DNA from: Pomphorhynchus laevis
Taxonomy: Eukaryota; Acanthocephala; Palaeacanthocephala; Echinorhynchida; Pomphorhynchidae
Direction of reading: 5' to 3'
Assembly (NCBI GenBank): GCA_012934845.2
Contig: WNNJ02001593.1
Coordinates: 1 to 64,000 of the forward strand
Length of the DNA: 64,000 bases
Shown: one piece after another, positions 31,846 to 43,129 of the stretch
How positions within the stretch are numbered: position 1 is the stretch's first letter
Layout: each line of letters starts with the position of its first letter
Notes under the pieces: model-generated
Databases searched by the model: none
What the model was told of the DNA's origin: nothing
What the model saw: only the letters and a program-made list of their open reading frames with translations
Translations under genes and position numbers: made by a program

Positions 31846-32853
31846 ATGGCGCCAAAGCACTTCCTGCATTATATCGGGATTCGTAACACAAATGATGTTG
31901 CCCTACCTGCCTTTTTATCGTCATATTGTGCTTCCCGTGTCAACGTTGAGTGCCTTTTGGGATTGAGCTCCCAACCACTATGCCGGCACTATTGTATCGG
32001 ACTACAGGAATGGCTATCCAAAACAGGGAATATCTTAGCACCTGAAAATGATACCAAGCAGTCCGTCTGGAATTTATCCCTCATCAAGCAGATACACAGT
32101 AGAATATCTTCAGGTTTGCAGGATGAGACCTCCAAGGCTAGATGGATCGATGTCTCAACACATGAGTCAGGTTCTTGGCTCAATGCGCTTCCAATTTCTG
32201 CCCTGGGAACCCGGTTAGGGGATGAGGCGGTGAGAATTGCCATTTCCATGAGACTCGGTCTTCCTGTCTGTACCCATCATCGATGCCGTTGCGGTGTAAT
32301 GGTAGACACGACAGAGCGACATGGTCTTGCCTGTAGGTGATCAGCAGGCCGCTTTCCACGTCATGCTGAACTCAATCAAATTCTCAGCAGAGCTTTGAAC
32401 TCAACGAACGCCCCCAATATTCTGGAACCACCCAATCTGTGTAGATTAGATGGTCGCCGTCCAGATGGTGTCACTGTTTTTCCGTGACGCGAAGGTAAAT
32501 GCCTTCTTTGGGATTCTACTTGCGTGGATACGCTGGCTACGAGCAATCTGAGGCATGCCCTGAGTGGTCCTGGTGGAGCGGCGAGTTGGGCAGAGAAAAG
32601 GAATATCGCAAAGTATTCTGATATGTGTAGCTCCCATCATTTCATTCCCTTTGGGGTCGAGACATATGGGGCACTGGGTAAGTCTGCAAAATCTCTTGGC
32701 AGTGAAATTAGCAGAAGATTGAAAAAAGTTTCAGAAGATAATCGGGCGCACTCTTATTTATTCATGAATGTGAGTTTGGCCATCCAGAGAGGGAACGCAA
32801 AAAGTGTTCTCGCGACATCTGACAGAGGCAGACTGTTGCTGACGAGGAGCTGA
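31846..32853 (+). pseudogene. LINE D2 thumb, knuckle and REL nuclease
   Basis: 31846-32340 includes SGSWLNALPISALGTRLGDEA and the knuckle CRCGVMVD...RHGLACR. 32440-32853 includes [12 protein letters not shown] (partly in another frame), WDSTCVDTLATSNLRHA, RNIAKYSDM, VETYGALGKSAKSL and SLAIQRGNAKSVL. One stop separates RPDG from the rest. Confidence 0.75.
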
Positions 32854-32860
32854 CAACTAG

Positions 32861-33640
32861 CACACTGCGAACAACTAATTTCAATTTGTTTTTAACTGCT
32901 TGAACGCTATTTATCAAATATATATAAAATATAAATTTTTGTTAATTATACAAAAACAAAAACATTTTAGGGTGTCTAAAACCAATAAGAAATTCAATAT
33001 AATTACATTTATTATTTAAATAATTATTTAACATTTTTAAATGATTAATACAAAGAATATTAAAAAAATTTTGAAACAAATTAACTGATTGATGTTGTAA
33101 ACTATTAGAAACTGAAAACTCAAAATTAATAGCAAAATTCAAAAGTTGCCTACTTACCTATTTTGATAATGTTGAATTGTGAAAATTTTTAATGCTGCAT
33201 GTCAACTTTGCACATCGTAGAATTTAATTATATTCTTACAGCCTTTAGATTTCAATATTTCGATTTCGATTTTCTCTAAGCTTCTGGATAACTGCATAGC
33301 AGTTGTTGCATAGCAGTCGAATGATTGTAAATAGTTTATATGATCCATTATTGATAAAGAATTATTGGAGCTGGATCAAAAAAGTGGGAAACTTTATTTG
33401 ATATTTCGCTAACCTCTGTTACAATCTTCAGAAAATTAGAGTTTTTTTTATTTATTGTTTATATAAACATGTACACTTTTCAAAAACATCGTAATTTTCT
33501 AACGATGCTAACATAGGTTAATAAGATAGGTTAATTAGATAATAAACATAGGTTAATTAGATAATAACATAGGTTAATTAGATAATAAAACTATACCTAT
33601 ATTATATTGAAATTCAAAATTACATAAAAATCCAATAAAA
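32861..33640. other. AT-rich spacer with a small hairpin
   Basis: No credible gene. AACTGCATAGCAGTT and TTGCATAGCAGT at 33290-33325 form hairpins, and CTAAGCTTCTGG just before them resembles 13632-13643 upstream of EXO5. AGGTTAATTAGATAATAA-type words repeat three times near 33510-33585. Confidence 0.5.
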
Positions 33641-33823
33641 CCTAGGTTCATATGTAGTGCGTTTAAATGTACATTAAAACCACTTTCTGTCTATATGAAT
33701 AAAATACTTAAAGTAATTAAAGCACACTTTAAAAAATATTGCAAGGTAATCGAAATTAATACTGGTATAAAATACTATTTCAGTATTAATTCTACCAAAG
33801 ATATTTTAGAACAGACAAAATGA

Positions 33824-34695
33824 ATGAATTTTCAAAATATGAATACATACGATTTTAGTACGCTTTATACAAATCTAGATTTAGTAGATATTAAAGAAGC
33901 GTTAGTAAAATTAATTAACCTTATATTCGGAAAAAGATATACATATATATGTTATAATAATTATAACGCTTATCTAACAAAAATTAAACCATCAAATAAA
34001 TATAAATATATGGATAAAATTGAATTAATAGAATCCTTAAATATTTTGATAAATCAAAATTATTTAAAAGTAGGGACATCTATATTTAGACAAGTAAAAG
34101 GTGTTCCAATGGGTGGTAATAGTAGCCCAATTATAGCTGACTTGTTTTTAAGCTTTATAGAATATGAATTTGTTCATATTGTGTAAAAACGAAATCTAAA
34201 CAATATAAATATATGAAATATATGTTTCGATACATTGATGATATATGTGTATTTAATTCTAATAATTTTTATTCAATTAGTGAGCACATTTATCCAGAAA
34301 GCCTTATTCTTAACAAAACCAATATTAATGATAAAGAAGGTGTATATCTAGATATGAACATTAAATTAACATTAACTAAAACTACTATTAATTTATATCG
34401 TAAAGATGACATATTTAAATTTACAAGAAACATATTTTCGCATGAGCATTCATGCATACCATATAATATAAAATATAATACATTAAATAATGAAATTTTA
34501 AGAATTGCAACAATATGTAATGATATTGGCTTCCTTCAAAATCATTTAAATAATTTAATAGATACATATTTTAAACTAGGTTACAATAAAAATAACATCA
34601 AGCAGAAAATAGTAAAATATATAAATCAACACAATAATTTAAAGAATAAATTTAAACTCTTAAGTGGCAAATTTTTATGGATGGATAATAAATAA
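33824..34695 (+). pseudogene. PLE reverse transcriptase, almost whole
   Basis: Two overlapping frames cover NTYDFSTLYTNLDLVDIKEAL, SIFRQVKGVPMGGNSSPIIA, YIDDICVF, LYRKDDIFKFTRN and the C-terminal KLLSGKFLWMDNK. YIDD is intact. The copy is broken but young, judging by near identity to the copies at 9, 20 and 24 kb. Confidence 0.8.
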
Positions 34696-34739
34696 TATAC
34701 TTTGTATTAGAATAAGATACTAGATAGTTATTTCAGAGG

Positions 34740-34832
34740 AAATACATCATTAGCATGTATTTGGCCCCGCTGCTATGTTGGGTAGAGGAGTTAGGGGCCG
34801 AAACCTGATAGCATAGCAGTTTCTCCCGATGA
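34740..34832 (+). ncRNA. Structured RNA of PLE tail
   Basis: Crossed stems GGCCCC (34763-34768) with GGGGCC (34794-34799), and CTGCTATG (34770-34777) with CATAGCAG (34812-34819). In this copy the downstream heptamer is CCGATGA in place of CTGATGA. Confidence 0.5.
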
Positions 34833-35350
34833 CCTCTAATTCTTATTCTGATACAACGTCTGTTATTAATTAGTTAATTCATAAAAATGACGTTTATGTT
34901 AAATTTCAATTCTTTATTTTAACTTGATATAAATTATAGAAAATCTAAAAACAATTATTAATTTTAATATTTAATTATTAAATTTTGATTTAGCATTATT
35001 ATGTTTTGTTTATAATTATATTAAATACGTAGACTCAGTTAGCTGATTAAATTAGTGAAATTTCAAATAAAATTTTACCTCTTTTTGATCCAGCCCCAAT
35101 AACTGAGTCCATTTAACAGGATTAAATGATTTAACAGTCTGACATACTCAACATGCTCCTCCGGTAATTTGTGGCATCTTAACTCATACCAGATAACCCC
35201 GTATGGGACGCGATCGAGATCAAGAAAAACATTGAGGATGGCTTTTTGCTTTTTACGGTGTTTCTCAAGAAGGCGTACTTCATGAATAGAATCAATTGTA
35301 CCTCAACGTTTGACGAAACCATATTGGTTTATAGCCAAATCCATAATATT

Positions 35351-35563
35351 TCAAATCCTTGCATTGATTATATGTTTATATATTTTCATGGTGTGGGAGA
35401 GGAGACGGATTATACGGTAGTTTCCGGAGTCAGTTGGGCTTCTCTTTTGTTTCCAAATGGGTACTGTTATGCTGCAACTATAAGCTGGTGCTTGTCTTTC
35501 CTTGACTATCTGATTAAATAACTGCGCTAGCCATCCTGCAGCGTTCAAACTTTTGACTTCCAA
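35351..35563 (-). pseudogene. RTE reverse transcriptase, first blocks
   Basis: 70 residues carrying the RTE hallmark order LFNQI-VKE, VPIWKQK-SPTD-GNYR-IRLLSHTMKI. The usual GNYRPI/GIKLLSHTMK appears as GNYRIIRLLSHTMK. Confidence 0.7.
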
Positions 35564-35865
35564 AGATCGGCAACCAGGTCGTCAGATCCTGTCGCTGTCC
35601 GCACTTCATTTGTTGCAGCGCGTTTTTGATTTCAATCGCTGTTATGGGCGGAACAGGTCCTTCGACAGGTGGTACATTTGGAATGGGTAGAAGTTCGAAC
35701 TCTTCTTATGAAATTTTCATGAAATGGTCATACCATCGAACTGGAACTTTCTTAATTAAAACAGCAAGACACTACTATCGTCATAGATTCCGTAGAATTT
35801 TCAGCGTCTCGTGTCTTCTAATGTATTGTCCTAGCAATCCTATAGATATCTCGCTCACCTTCACG

Positions 35866-35904
35866 AGTGTACAGTTTCTTTCTTGTAGAAAGAAACTGTA
35901 CACT
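35866..35904. repeat. Perfect inverted repeat, 18-bp arms, 3-nt loop
   Basis: Arm AGTGTACAGTTTCTTTCT at 35866-35883, loop TGT, reverse-complement arm to 35904. It lies inside the RTE coding fragment, so it is a secondary change to the LINE. Confidence 0.95.
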
Positions 35905-36462
35905 TCAAGCTTCTTAGCCCTTGTTTCCGCTACTGCCTTCTTCGCCTCTCGTTTGGCTTCATTACATTTCATCCAATTTTCTGGGGGTTTGTTTGCAAGA
36001 AAATCATGATAACGACGTTTCTTTTCTTAAACTCTTGTTTTGACATCTTCAGTTTAATCTGTTGTCCTGTTTATTTGTCATGTCATGCTTTGTAGTGCCG
36101 AGCATTTCTCGAGCAATTTCAGTTATTAACGTTTTTACTTTCTGCCAACTCTCCTTTATCGTTGTTATATATGTAAGATGTATGCGGGAGATAACGTTGA
36201 CTCTATCATTTAATTTTCACCACTTGATGCGTGATCTTCCGTTTCTTTCTTCGTGGATATGTTTATGCGAGATATCCAACGTGGTGAGAACATGTCTGCG
36301 CTGTGTGGTAATTGTATCATATGGAATCGATTTTGCATCAATTACTCACTTCAAGTAAAAGCGCTGTATTAGGATATATTTGATTTGCTTGGAACATTAA
36401 AAGAGATCTGCTCTGACCTCATTTTTCAAAACGAAACCAGTATATATTCAAAAAATTAAATA

Positions 36463-36723
36463 GTGTATTGTATCCTTTGTAAAGATTGTAACAAAGTCTA
36501 CATCGGTCAAACCAAACAAGGATTACGAAAAGGACTTGAACAGCACAAGAATAATCCTCAAAAAGGCGGCGTTTCTTCGGCAATATTTAATAATCGGTTA
36601 AACAGTTCACATACGATTGATTTCGATACTACAACTGTTTTTGAATACGAGCCAGATACACGTCGTCGTTTAATCAATGAGTCGATATACATCGAAATTG
36701 CATCAACAACGCAAGGCAAATAA
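36463..36723 (+). pseudogene. Penelope GIY-YIG endonuclease domain
   Basis: 86 residues: YCILCKDCNKVYIGQTKQGLR (the VYC and YIG strands), KGLEQHKNN, HTIDFDTTTVFEYEPDTRRR and LINESIYIEIAS. The catalytic arginine (GLRKGLEQH), and glutamate (NESIYIE) are present. A Cys pair between the two strands (CKDC) is typical of PLE nucleases. Confidence 0.8.
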
Positions 36724-36840
36724 AATCATTTGGTGCTTACAATTACCGTCGAATAAGAGTTTGCTTGAACAACATATCAATTAAATTCTTTCGTTTTTAT
36801 TCAATATATACTGTCATCATTTATCAAAGACTAGTGTTTT

Positions 36841-36867
36841 CTGAAGAGGCCAATCGCATTGGCGAAA
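36841..36867 (+). ncRNA. Hammerhead-ribozyme-like motif
   Basis: CTGAAGA, one extra G, a perfect 6-bp stem (GCCAAT with ATTGGC, loop CGC), then GAAA. Layout equals that at 3870-3898 with a wholly different stem. Upstream AAGAC and GTTTT (36829-36840) could form a short stem I. It is located 118 bases after the GIY-YIG stop codon. Confidence 0.5.
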
Positions 36868-36989
36868 ATTCAAAATAATACTATTTTTCTTATTTTTCTC
36901 GGAGAAAAAGCTAACTAATGATATAATATATAGTATTTAAATATCAACTGTTTGATGTAAATAGTAATTTAGTGGAACCAGTATTTTTA

Positions 36990-37450
36990 AGAACCACTAT
37001 ATATAGTATATAATAGTATACTGTCGTATACTATTAAGTATTCCACGAAATAATAATATTTTTTCACAAATTAAGATTAAAATATACATACAACATCTAA
37101 ACAATCAATATACAGTTCAAATAAATAAAAATAAAGATAAATAAAATTTTAAGGAAAAACAGCGTCGCTATTCTTTTGATTCCGCCTTATCCGTGGACTT
37201 GTCTGCCTTTGACGTCTCCCCGTCCACGTTGCTGGATTCGGCAAGCTGTTGCAAGGTGTCTACATATTTGTCGGCATTTCGTACAGTCACGGTCCTCCGA
37301 GTATTCCACTATATAATAGTATACCACTATATAATAGTATACCATTATATAATAGTATATAGTGGTATACTATTGTATACTATTGTATATACTAATGTCG
37401 TATACCACTATATAATAGTATACTGTCGTATACTATTAAGTATTCTTACT
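36990..37450. repeat. Palindromic AT repeat cluster around an inserted segment
   Basis: CCACTATATAATAGTATA-type palindromes occur repeatedly at 36995-37030 and 37305-37440. The 30-base word ending GTCGTATACTATTAAGTATTC is present at both 37018-37047 and 37416-37445, so the region between looks like a segment bracketed by direct copies. Confidence 0.7.
37162..37308 (-). pseudogene. Orphan coding-like fragment, 44 residues
   Basis: GC-rich island in AT-rich DNA. The minus-strand frame reads RRTVTVRNADKYVDTLQQLA then a charged lysine and aspartate tail (ADKSTDKAESKE) to a stop codon. It looks like the C-terminus of a LINE ORF1 or a host protein. Not recognised. Confidence 0.35.
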
Positions 37451-37623
37451 CCAGTTATACATTTCAAATTTCAAAGCCCTTAATCTTAAGTCACTATAAA
37501 AGTACAAAAGTGTGCTCCATTTATAGTATAAGTCATTTAATATATATAATTATTATTATTATTTTACAATCTCTGGGTTACCCGCAAATGTGCCCGTAAA
37601 TGAGAATTCAGTTCAGTTTGGGT

Positions 37624-37998
37624 TCAAAATTCTGGACGACCGATTGCAGATCGCGTTCCTCTGATGCATCGCGATGTCATTTTTGCAAGTAATAGGCCTA
37701 GACGCGTTCTAAGCTTTGTAAGCTCGTCGGGGTATCTGCTTGCTCGCTTATTTGCCAATTTAGATGCAATCCGTCTTAAAATTTGTGTGGCATTGCCACT
37801 GCTTTTACCTGAGAATGAGAAGACGGCGAGTACAAGAGACCCCCGATCGAACTCTGTTATTCTTTCGAGATATTTACTGCGCTTTCGCTGTTGGTGGTAC
37901 TTATAGCAGGACTCTGGTGTCTTAGAGGAGTTGGACTGAGCGAAAGCGTTAAACACGCAAATGTCGAAGAAAGTTCGCTCACTCCTATCACCAAACAA
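37624..37998 (-). pseudogene. LINE B2 REL nuclease end
   Basis: 124 residues: MFGDRSERTFFDICVFNAFAQ, KRSKYLERITEF, FSGKSSGNATQILRRIASKL and LRTRLGLLLAKM. The same as the C-terminus of B1 (ERTFIDVCVFN). A single frame break near 38000 separates it from the upstream frame. Confidence 0.7.
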
Positions 37999-38004
37999 CC
38001 CTGA

Positions 38005-39156
38005 TCATGCAATGTCGAGCCTAGCATCACGGTCTTTTGTCGTTGAGCCGTTTCTGAAGTCAAAGTTTGGCGGGACTGGTGTAAGCAGCGGCTCGACTTG
38101 TACGTTATACGATGTTTCTGTTAGGTGATGGGCAATAAAATCGCGCACGGCATCGTGTCGCATCGACGGAAGACCATCGAATGGGCATGAGAGAGCATGG
38201 GTAACTGTATTAATCTGCCTACATTTACATTGAGTTGGTGCGGATTTAGGCGTAATTCCGTATCTAGAAGAAATAGAATCACAAAACTCGATGTTACTTA
38301 ATCGAGTTGCTCGATTGAATGTAGGATATCCGGATAGCCATGACGAAGCCCCTGTTGTTGAAGCATGCTCAATTGCGGTACACAGAATTCCACTCGCATT
38401 GCTCAAAATATCTTCTTGGTCAAGCTTTTCACTAGAGGCTTTTGCTGCCCGTAGATTTTTAATAATTGTCTCCTGCATAGAATTAAGTACCGAGCCAATA
38501 TATCCTTGTATGCTTGGCTCACACACTGAGGCCAATGATTGATTTTTGTTGCTTGGTAACGTGGACAGATCTCTAATGCATAAACCGCCGTTGCGAAAAC
38601 TCAACTGGCATGTGCGCCATAAGATATCGTCTTGAGAAATATCAATGTCAAAAAGATGTGATATTGTATACTTTAGTTTCAGTGTCAGAGGTGCGAACCA
38701 CGCAGAGGGGCACTCATAGCATCGTTGAGTATGTGTCCATTTATGCTGAATAGACTTAATTAAGCACACGTATGCAACCTGAGTGTCTAACTCTCCTACT
38801 TTCTTCAACTGTGACACTAATGTGCAAAGGGAGGAAACTGATGATCGTATAAACGTCTCTATGTATTCGGCTGATCCGATTGGTACTCCAAGAACGGGTA
38901 GGCCATCCTCAACGATGGAGACTCCAGCGTTATCAAGTAACGATTGGAAAGTCGATATGTCGTTCCCGTTGGAATATACCTTGCATTTTCCCGGATTCAA
39001 GTGTATGCCATATGAGGGGCCGAAGGATTGAAGCAACTTAAATGCTTCAATGACATCTTGTGGGGAACCTATTAGGTTGCCGTCTAAAAACAGATATTTA
39101 GCATATCCATTTCTATTGAACAAGAACAGATAGTAACCAAAACTGGGCATGAACAA
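38005..39156 (-). pseudogene. LINE B2 RT C-terminal part, thumb and knuckle
   Basis: 383 residues. Begins inside the catalytic-box region (the usual WYADD has been lost at the truncation point), then PSYGIHLNPGKCKVY, VLGVPIGSAEY and GGLCIRDLSTLP, then CKCRQINTVTHALSCPFDG...MRHDAVRDF, and RDARLDIA at the end. RARADI in B1 corresponds to DARLDI here. Confidence 0.7.
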
Positions 39157-39180
39157 GCTGAAAATTAAGCATCACATTTT

Positions 39181-40334
39181 AATATTTAATTTGCAAAGAA
39201 AATTATAAAAGTCAATTATAAAATTATTATAAGTCATTTAATTATTATTATTTTACAATCTCTGGGTTACCCGCAAATGGGCCCGTAAATGAGAATTCAG
39301 TTCAGTTTGGGTTCAAAATTCTGGACGACCGATTGCAGATCGTGTTCCTCTGATATAAGTGATATAAATGATATAAGTCATTTAATAGTAACTACTTTAA
39401 GACAAATAATATTTTATGTAATCGATGTTAATATTTTACATTAAATACTATAAACGCTTAACATGATTAAATAATCAGTATGTTCATTAGTAAATTAGCA
39501 AATGTATATTAATTACTGCTAGTAGAATTTAATTATAGTATTATCTGATGATGCTAATGTAATTTAAATTTTTAGATTTTAGTTTTTATTAATAGAATGC
39601 TAATTGGGTTCTTTTAAATTATTTATCATAATCATTGATATATTCTACATTTTATCTACAACATTTTGTTATAATTGATAAATTCTACTCAGTGACGGCA
39701 TTATTTGTGAACACCGCTGAATGAATTTATTTCAATAGCAGAAAACTTAGATATTTAGCATATCCATTTCTATTGAACAAGAATAGATAGTAACCAAAAC
39801 TGGGCATGAGCAAGCTGAAATTAAGCATCACATTTTAATATTTAATTTGCAAAGAAAATTATAAAAATTACAATTAATAAGACAAATATGTTCATTAATT
39901 AGTAAATTTAATGATGCAAACAATATTAAATAAATACATTACGTTTTTAAAGTAATATAATGTCTTTAAAGTAGTATAAATTACTACTTTAAAGAAGTAA
40001 TATAATTAGTAAATTTAATGATGCAAACAATATTAAATAAATACATTACGTTTTTAAAGTAATATAATATGTCTTTAAAGTAGTATAAATTACTACTTTA
40101 TGCCTTTAAAGTAATATAATATTACTTTATATATTATCTATTATTTAAATATTACTAGTTTATAAGTAATATAATATTACTTTAAAGAAGTAATATAATT
40201 AGATAAGATAACGGAGTTTACGTATTTTATGTTATATTTAAATTAAAAATAAAGATAAATAATAGTTAATATAAGAAAATCGTTAAGTAATCGATAAATA
40301 ATCGTTAAAATAATCGTTAAGATAAAGATAAGAC
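39181..40334. repeat. AT-rich region with displaced duplicates of LINE B2
   Basis: 39235-39355 repeats 37555-37665 (3' end of LINE B2). 39740-39860 repeats 39094-39210 (5' truncation junction of B2). 39945-40200 is built of TTTAAAGTAGTATAAATTAC palindromes, repeated at least twice. No gene. Confidence 0.8.
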
Positions 40335-40565
40335 GTTAAAAAATTGTCTTGGTTATTATAAATTCTTACAATAAATAACATACAATATAAGAAACATACA
40401 ATAACTAACTATTTACAATTACTAACTACTTACAACACAATCACAATCCGAGCAAGGCAATCTATAAGTACCGATCAACTGATTACAATCCAGGTTCAAA
40501 ACTCCGTCATACAAAACTCAAACATACAAAACTCCGTCATCACAGGATATAAGCGCTCTGACTAT

Positions 40566-41345
40566 TATGCCCAGAAGGAAACCCGCCTAGATGCTGCACG
40601 TGTAATGGCCAAGCAGCACGTTGCAAAGCTTGTAAGTGTGCAAAATCTTGTAAATTGTGAACCGACTTTCTTGCCAGGAATTGTTCGAATCAAATACAGA
40701 CAGGAAGTGAGGCCATAAACCAGAACCTTGATGCTAGCTTCGAATCTAAAATACGGGATGTTGTCCGGTCTGTAGTAAAGTATTCCGTCTTAATGAATCA
40801 GGCTGTCTTCGCATACACGGACCTGTAAACTCAAGATGCTCAGGATCACATCAACTTTTGAGTTCCTGTCCGTCTGATGAAGTCTCGTCATTTGGAACAG
40901 GTCGTGCGACTATTTTTGTTGAGTTGGGTACCGTTAGGACATCTTTGAGTTTCTCTTCGGTTACACCGCATGCTGCGGCTACGAATGGCCATTGCGGCGA
41001 ACCAGTGTGCACCACTCTCGATTTTTGCGCAGGGTTTGGATGAAACCCATCAATACGATCAAGCGCATTCCGTGGAACCTGCGCCGTCGATTTGCCAATA
41101 TTCTTTCGTCGCTACTTCTACAGGCCTTGTGCTCAAACTCAATACACGATCGGAAACGCCTCTTATGCTTCCTGAAGCTCTGTCTATCGTCTACATCTAA
41201 TCGTGCCTATTCGGGCATTCATACTGGTACGAAAATGAGCTTGCTTTTGGACAAATTTGAAGGCAGCGAGGATGTTGATTACCTTTCCACATCGGTTGTT
41301 CGATCTTCCAGTTTCTTTCTACAAACAACGGCCCTTTTTTAGGTG
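40566..41345 (+). pseudogene. LINE C2 cysteine-rich N-terminus and linker
   Basis: Around 40567-40690 one frame has a dense cysteine run (C-C-x-C-N-G, R-C-K-A-C-K-C, K-S-C-K-L) like the zinc-binding heads of lineage C LINEs elsewhere. 40992-41342 reads FLRRVWMKPINTIKRIPWNLR and ANILSSLLLQALCSN, matching residues 35-75 of the long frame at 43.6 kb. Confidence 0.6.
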
Positions 41346-42990
41346 ATTGAATTAACAAGGAACGGGAATTATGGAAAAGCTATGCGACGACTTTCGCAGA
41401 GTAATATCTGTGAGTACTCAAATTTAACGCGCTCGTAATTGGTTGTGCTACACCCTGAGAATGATGATCTCCTATCTTCATGCCCTCCATATTTAGGTTT
41501 ACCTTTGTCCGTCGATTCAGAAATCATTAAGTCCGCTGTTTAATCATTTCCCTATTCTTCGTCCTCTAGATGCCTAGGACTAAGAGCGGAACACCTTCGT
41601 GACATGTTATCAGCTGATCACGGGACACTTCTCCAGCGCCTTACGTCACTAGTCAATTCCCTGATTGCGGGCTTACTTCCGATCGATCTGATTCCCTTTG
41701 CAGCCGGAGCTAATCTTCGGCCTTAAATAAGCCTTAATGGAGGGGTCCCCCTCATTGCCATCGGAGAGACATTACGCCGCTTATGTGCGAAATGCATTTG
41801 TCGAAAGCTTCGGTCGCTATTCGCGAAATCATTCCAACCTCATCAGCTCGGTGTCGCCACTCCAAACGGTATAAAGCAGATAATTCATCAAGTCCGTATG
41901 CGTTTAAATATGCGTTTTCTGGAAGCGTTTAAATAATACTTAGTTCGAACCTTCGATTCGGAAACACAGAGCCCCTTCAGTCCTTCAGCGGAGTGCTGCA
42001 ATGAAATCCTCTCGGTCCTTTTTTGCCTGGCACTGAAACCGATTATCGCCCTGATTACAAGAATCGAAGGAATCGGCTTTAACAAATGGTATCTCGATGA
42101 CGGCATTGTGGGCGGTACGCCAGAGGTTGTTGGCAAGGCCCTATCTCCTCTCTCTCTTCTGAATTTTCAGCGATCGGGCTGTCGTTAAACTGGAAAAAGA
42201 CAGACTTAGTGGGGAAGACTAACATTGCTGATTGATAAAGATGAATTGTCCATCGATTATTTTGGCTAATCTAACAAACAATTTTACCATCTTGGGAAGT
42301 CCTATAGGTACCCAGGAACACTGCTCGTCACACCTCATCAATACGGTACTTTCATCACTGCAACGGGATCTTGATACGCTCGAAAAGCTACCAGACGCAG
42401 AGGTTGCATTCATCCTGCTACGCAGTTGCGCATCAGCTATACGATTAAACATTTGATGCCCACGGTTGTTCCTGCTTTTTCCGGAGGTTCGACGAGATGG
42501 TCTTATATTGCTTCAGCAATATAACTTCCATTCATCCGGATAAGCGGGTATGGTCACAACCTTGCCTACCACTGAAGATGGGGGTTTGGTCTTCGAAACT
42601 GTGTCCAACACTCGTCAGCGGCATTTCTTTCAAGCGTAAACATTGTCTCTAAACAGTCGAACTTAGACCCATACACTTTCCCCGGTTATGAAGCCGTAAT
42701 TTCCAACATCCCGCAGTTTGACCGAGGACATCAATCAAACAACGGGGTTTATCACATTAAATCGATGAGTCGTCGCGTCAAAAGCTTTTGGAAAGCGTCG
42801 ATTGCTCCAATGCAGCCAGATTATTGGCAATTTTATATCGGCACGCGTGCGCTTGGCTGCAAGCCGTCCTAAACAAAACTACGCACATGAATCTTGCACG
42901 TCGAAATCTACGCGTCGAAATCCGATGCAGAAAGGCATATATCGCCGCAAACAAAAGCATACTGACATTTTAATAATATTGGGACTCATT
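41346..42990 (+). pseudogene. LINE C2 reverse transcriptase and thumb, fragmented
   Basis: Readable in pieces: LGLRAEHLRDMLSADHGT near 41580, IAIGETLRRLCAKC near 41757, KWYLDDGIVGGTP (catalytic box) near 42085, LGSPIGTQEHCS (42292 onward) and the truncated thumb to 42960. No REL nuclease is left, so the 3' half is deleted. Confidence 0.7.
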
Positions 42991-42995
42991 TGCGG

Positions 42996-43129
42996 GTAAT
43001 CCCGAATTGTTATTTATACGAATAAATTTGATTATTTAAAAAAATTTAAAAACTTGATAATTATTTAATTTACTCAAATGATACCAATGACACTGCTGTA
43101 ACACTGCTATTATTTAATTACATTTACAA
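42996..43129. other. AT-rich spacer
   Basis: No feature recognised between LINE C2 and B3. Confidence 0.5.

Larger units (their letters stand above)
30600..32860 (+). mobile_element. REL-endonuclease LINE, lineage D, copy 2 (5'-truncated)
   Basis: Begins inside the RT (KEGGVRPIVISTTIRRVTAKVL) and continues to a REL nuclease. It is related to, but clearly different from, D1. Several frames are needed. Confidence 0.75.
33650..35055 (+). mobile_element. Naiad-type PLE, RT and 3' tail
   Basis: Starts near 33650 within the region between nuclease and RT, covers the whole RT and ends at ACTCAGTTAGCTGATT (35032). It lacks leader, zinc finger and GIY-YIG. The tail structure at 34740-34832 is identical in layout to that at 21311. 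Confidence 0.85.
35060..36380 (-). mobile_element. RTE-type LINE fragment
   Basis: On the minus strand: a start resembling the RTE endonuclease C-terminus (ITTQRRHVLTTLDISH near 36300), then AKREAKKAVAETRAKK (35965-35918) and the RT (EVKSLNAAGWLAQLFNQIVKE, PIWKQKRSPTDSGNYRIIRLL, MKIYKHI at 35560-35360). It continues toward a damaged QKAILNVFLDLDR palm near 35250-35200. Broken in several places and truncated at the catalytic end. Confidence 0.75.
36440..36900 (+). mobile_element. Penelope-type element, C-terminal nuclease and 3' end
   Basis: Holds a GIY-YIG frame and a downstream hammerhead-like hairpin. The RT that should precede it is absent. Same type as the reversed RT fragment at 16.3-17.2 kb. 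Confidence 0.7.
37560..39180 (-). mobile_element. REL-endonuclease LINE, lineage B, copy 2 (5'-truncated)
   Basis: Starts within the RT near 39156 and ends with the 3' motif CATTTGCGGGTAACCCAGAG at 37587-37568. Two frames. Parts of both ends are duplicated downstream at 39235-39355 and 39740-39860. Confidence 0.75.
40335..42995 (+). mobile_element. REL-endonuclease LINE, lineage C, copy 2 (heavily decayed)
   Basis: The leader begins GTTAAAAAATTGTCTTGGTT (40335). A cysteine-rich N-terminus, RT and thumb follow. The 3' end carries CTCATTTGCGGGTAATCCC (42986-43004). It is related to the LINE at 43.6-46.5 kb but has many stops, frameshifts and deletions. Confidence 0.75.

Noticed and set aside
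32942-33142. A 66-residue frame in the spacer after LINE D2
   Set aside because: AT-rich composition, no motif and no homologue among the window's elements; frames of this length are expected by chance in such DNA.
36062-36358. A 98-residue plus-strand frame
   Set aside because: It is the antisense of the RTE LINE endonuclease region; the minus strand carries the recognisable protein.
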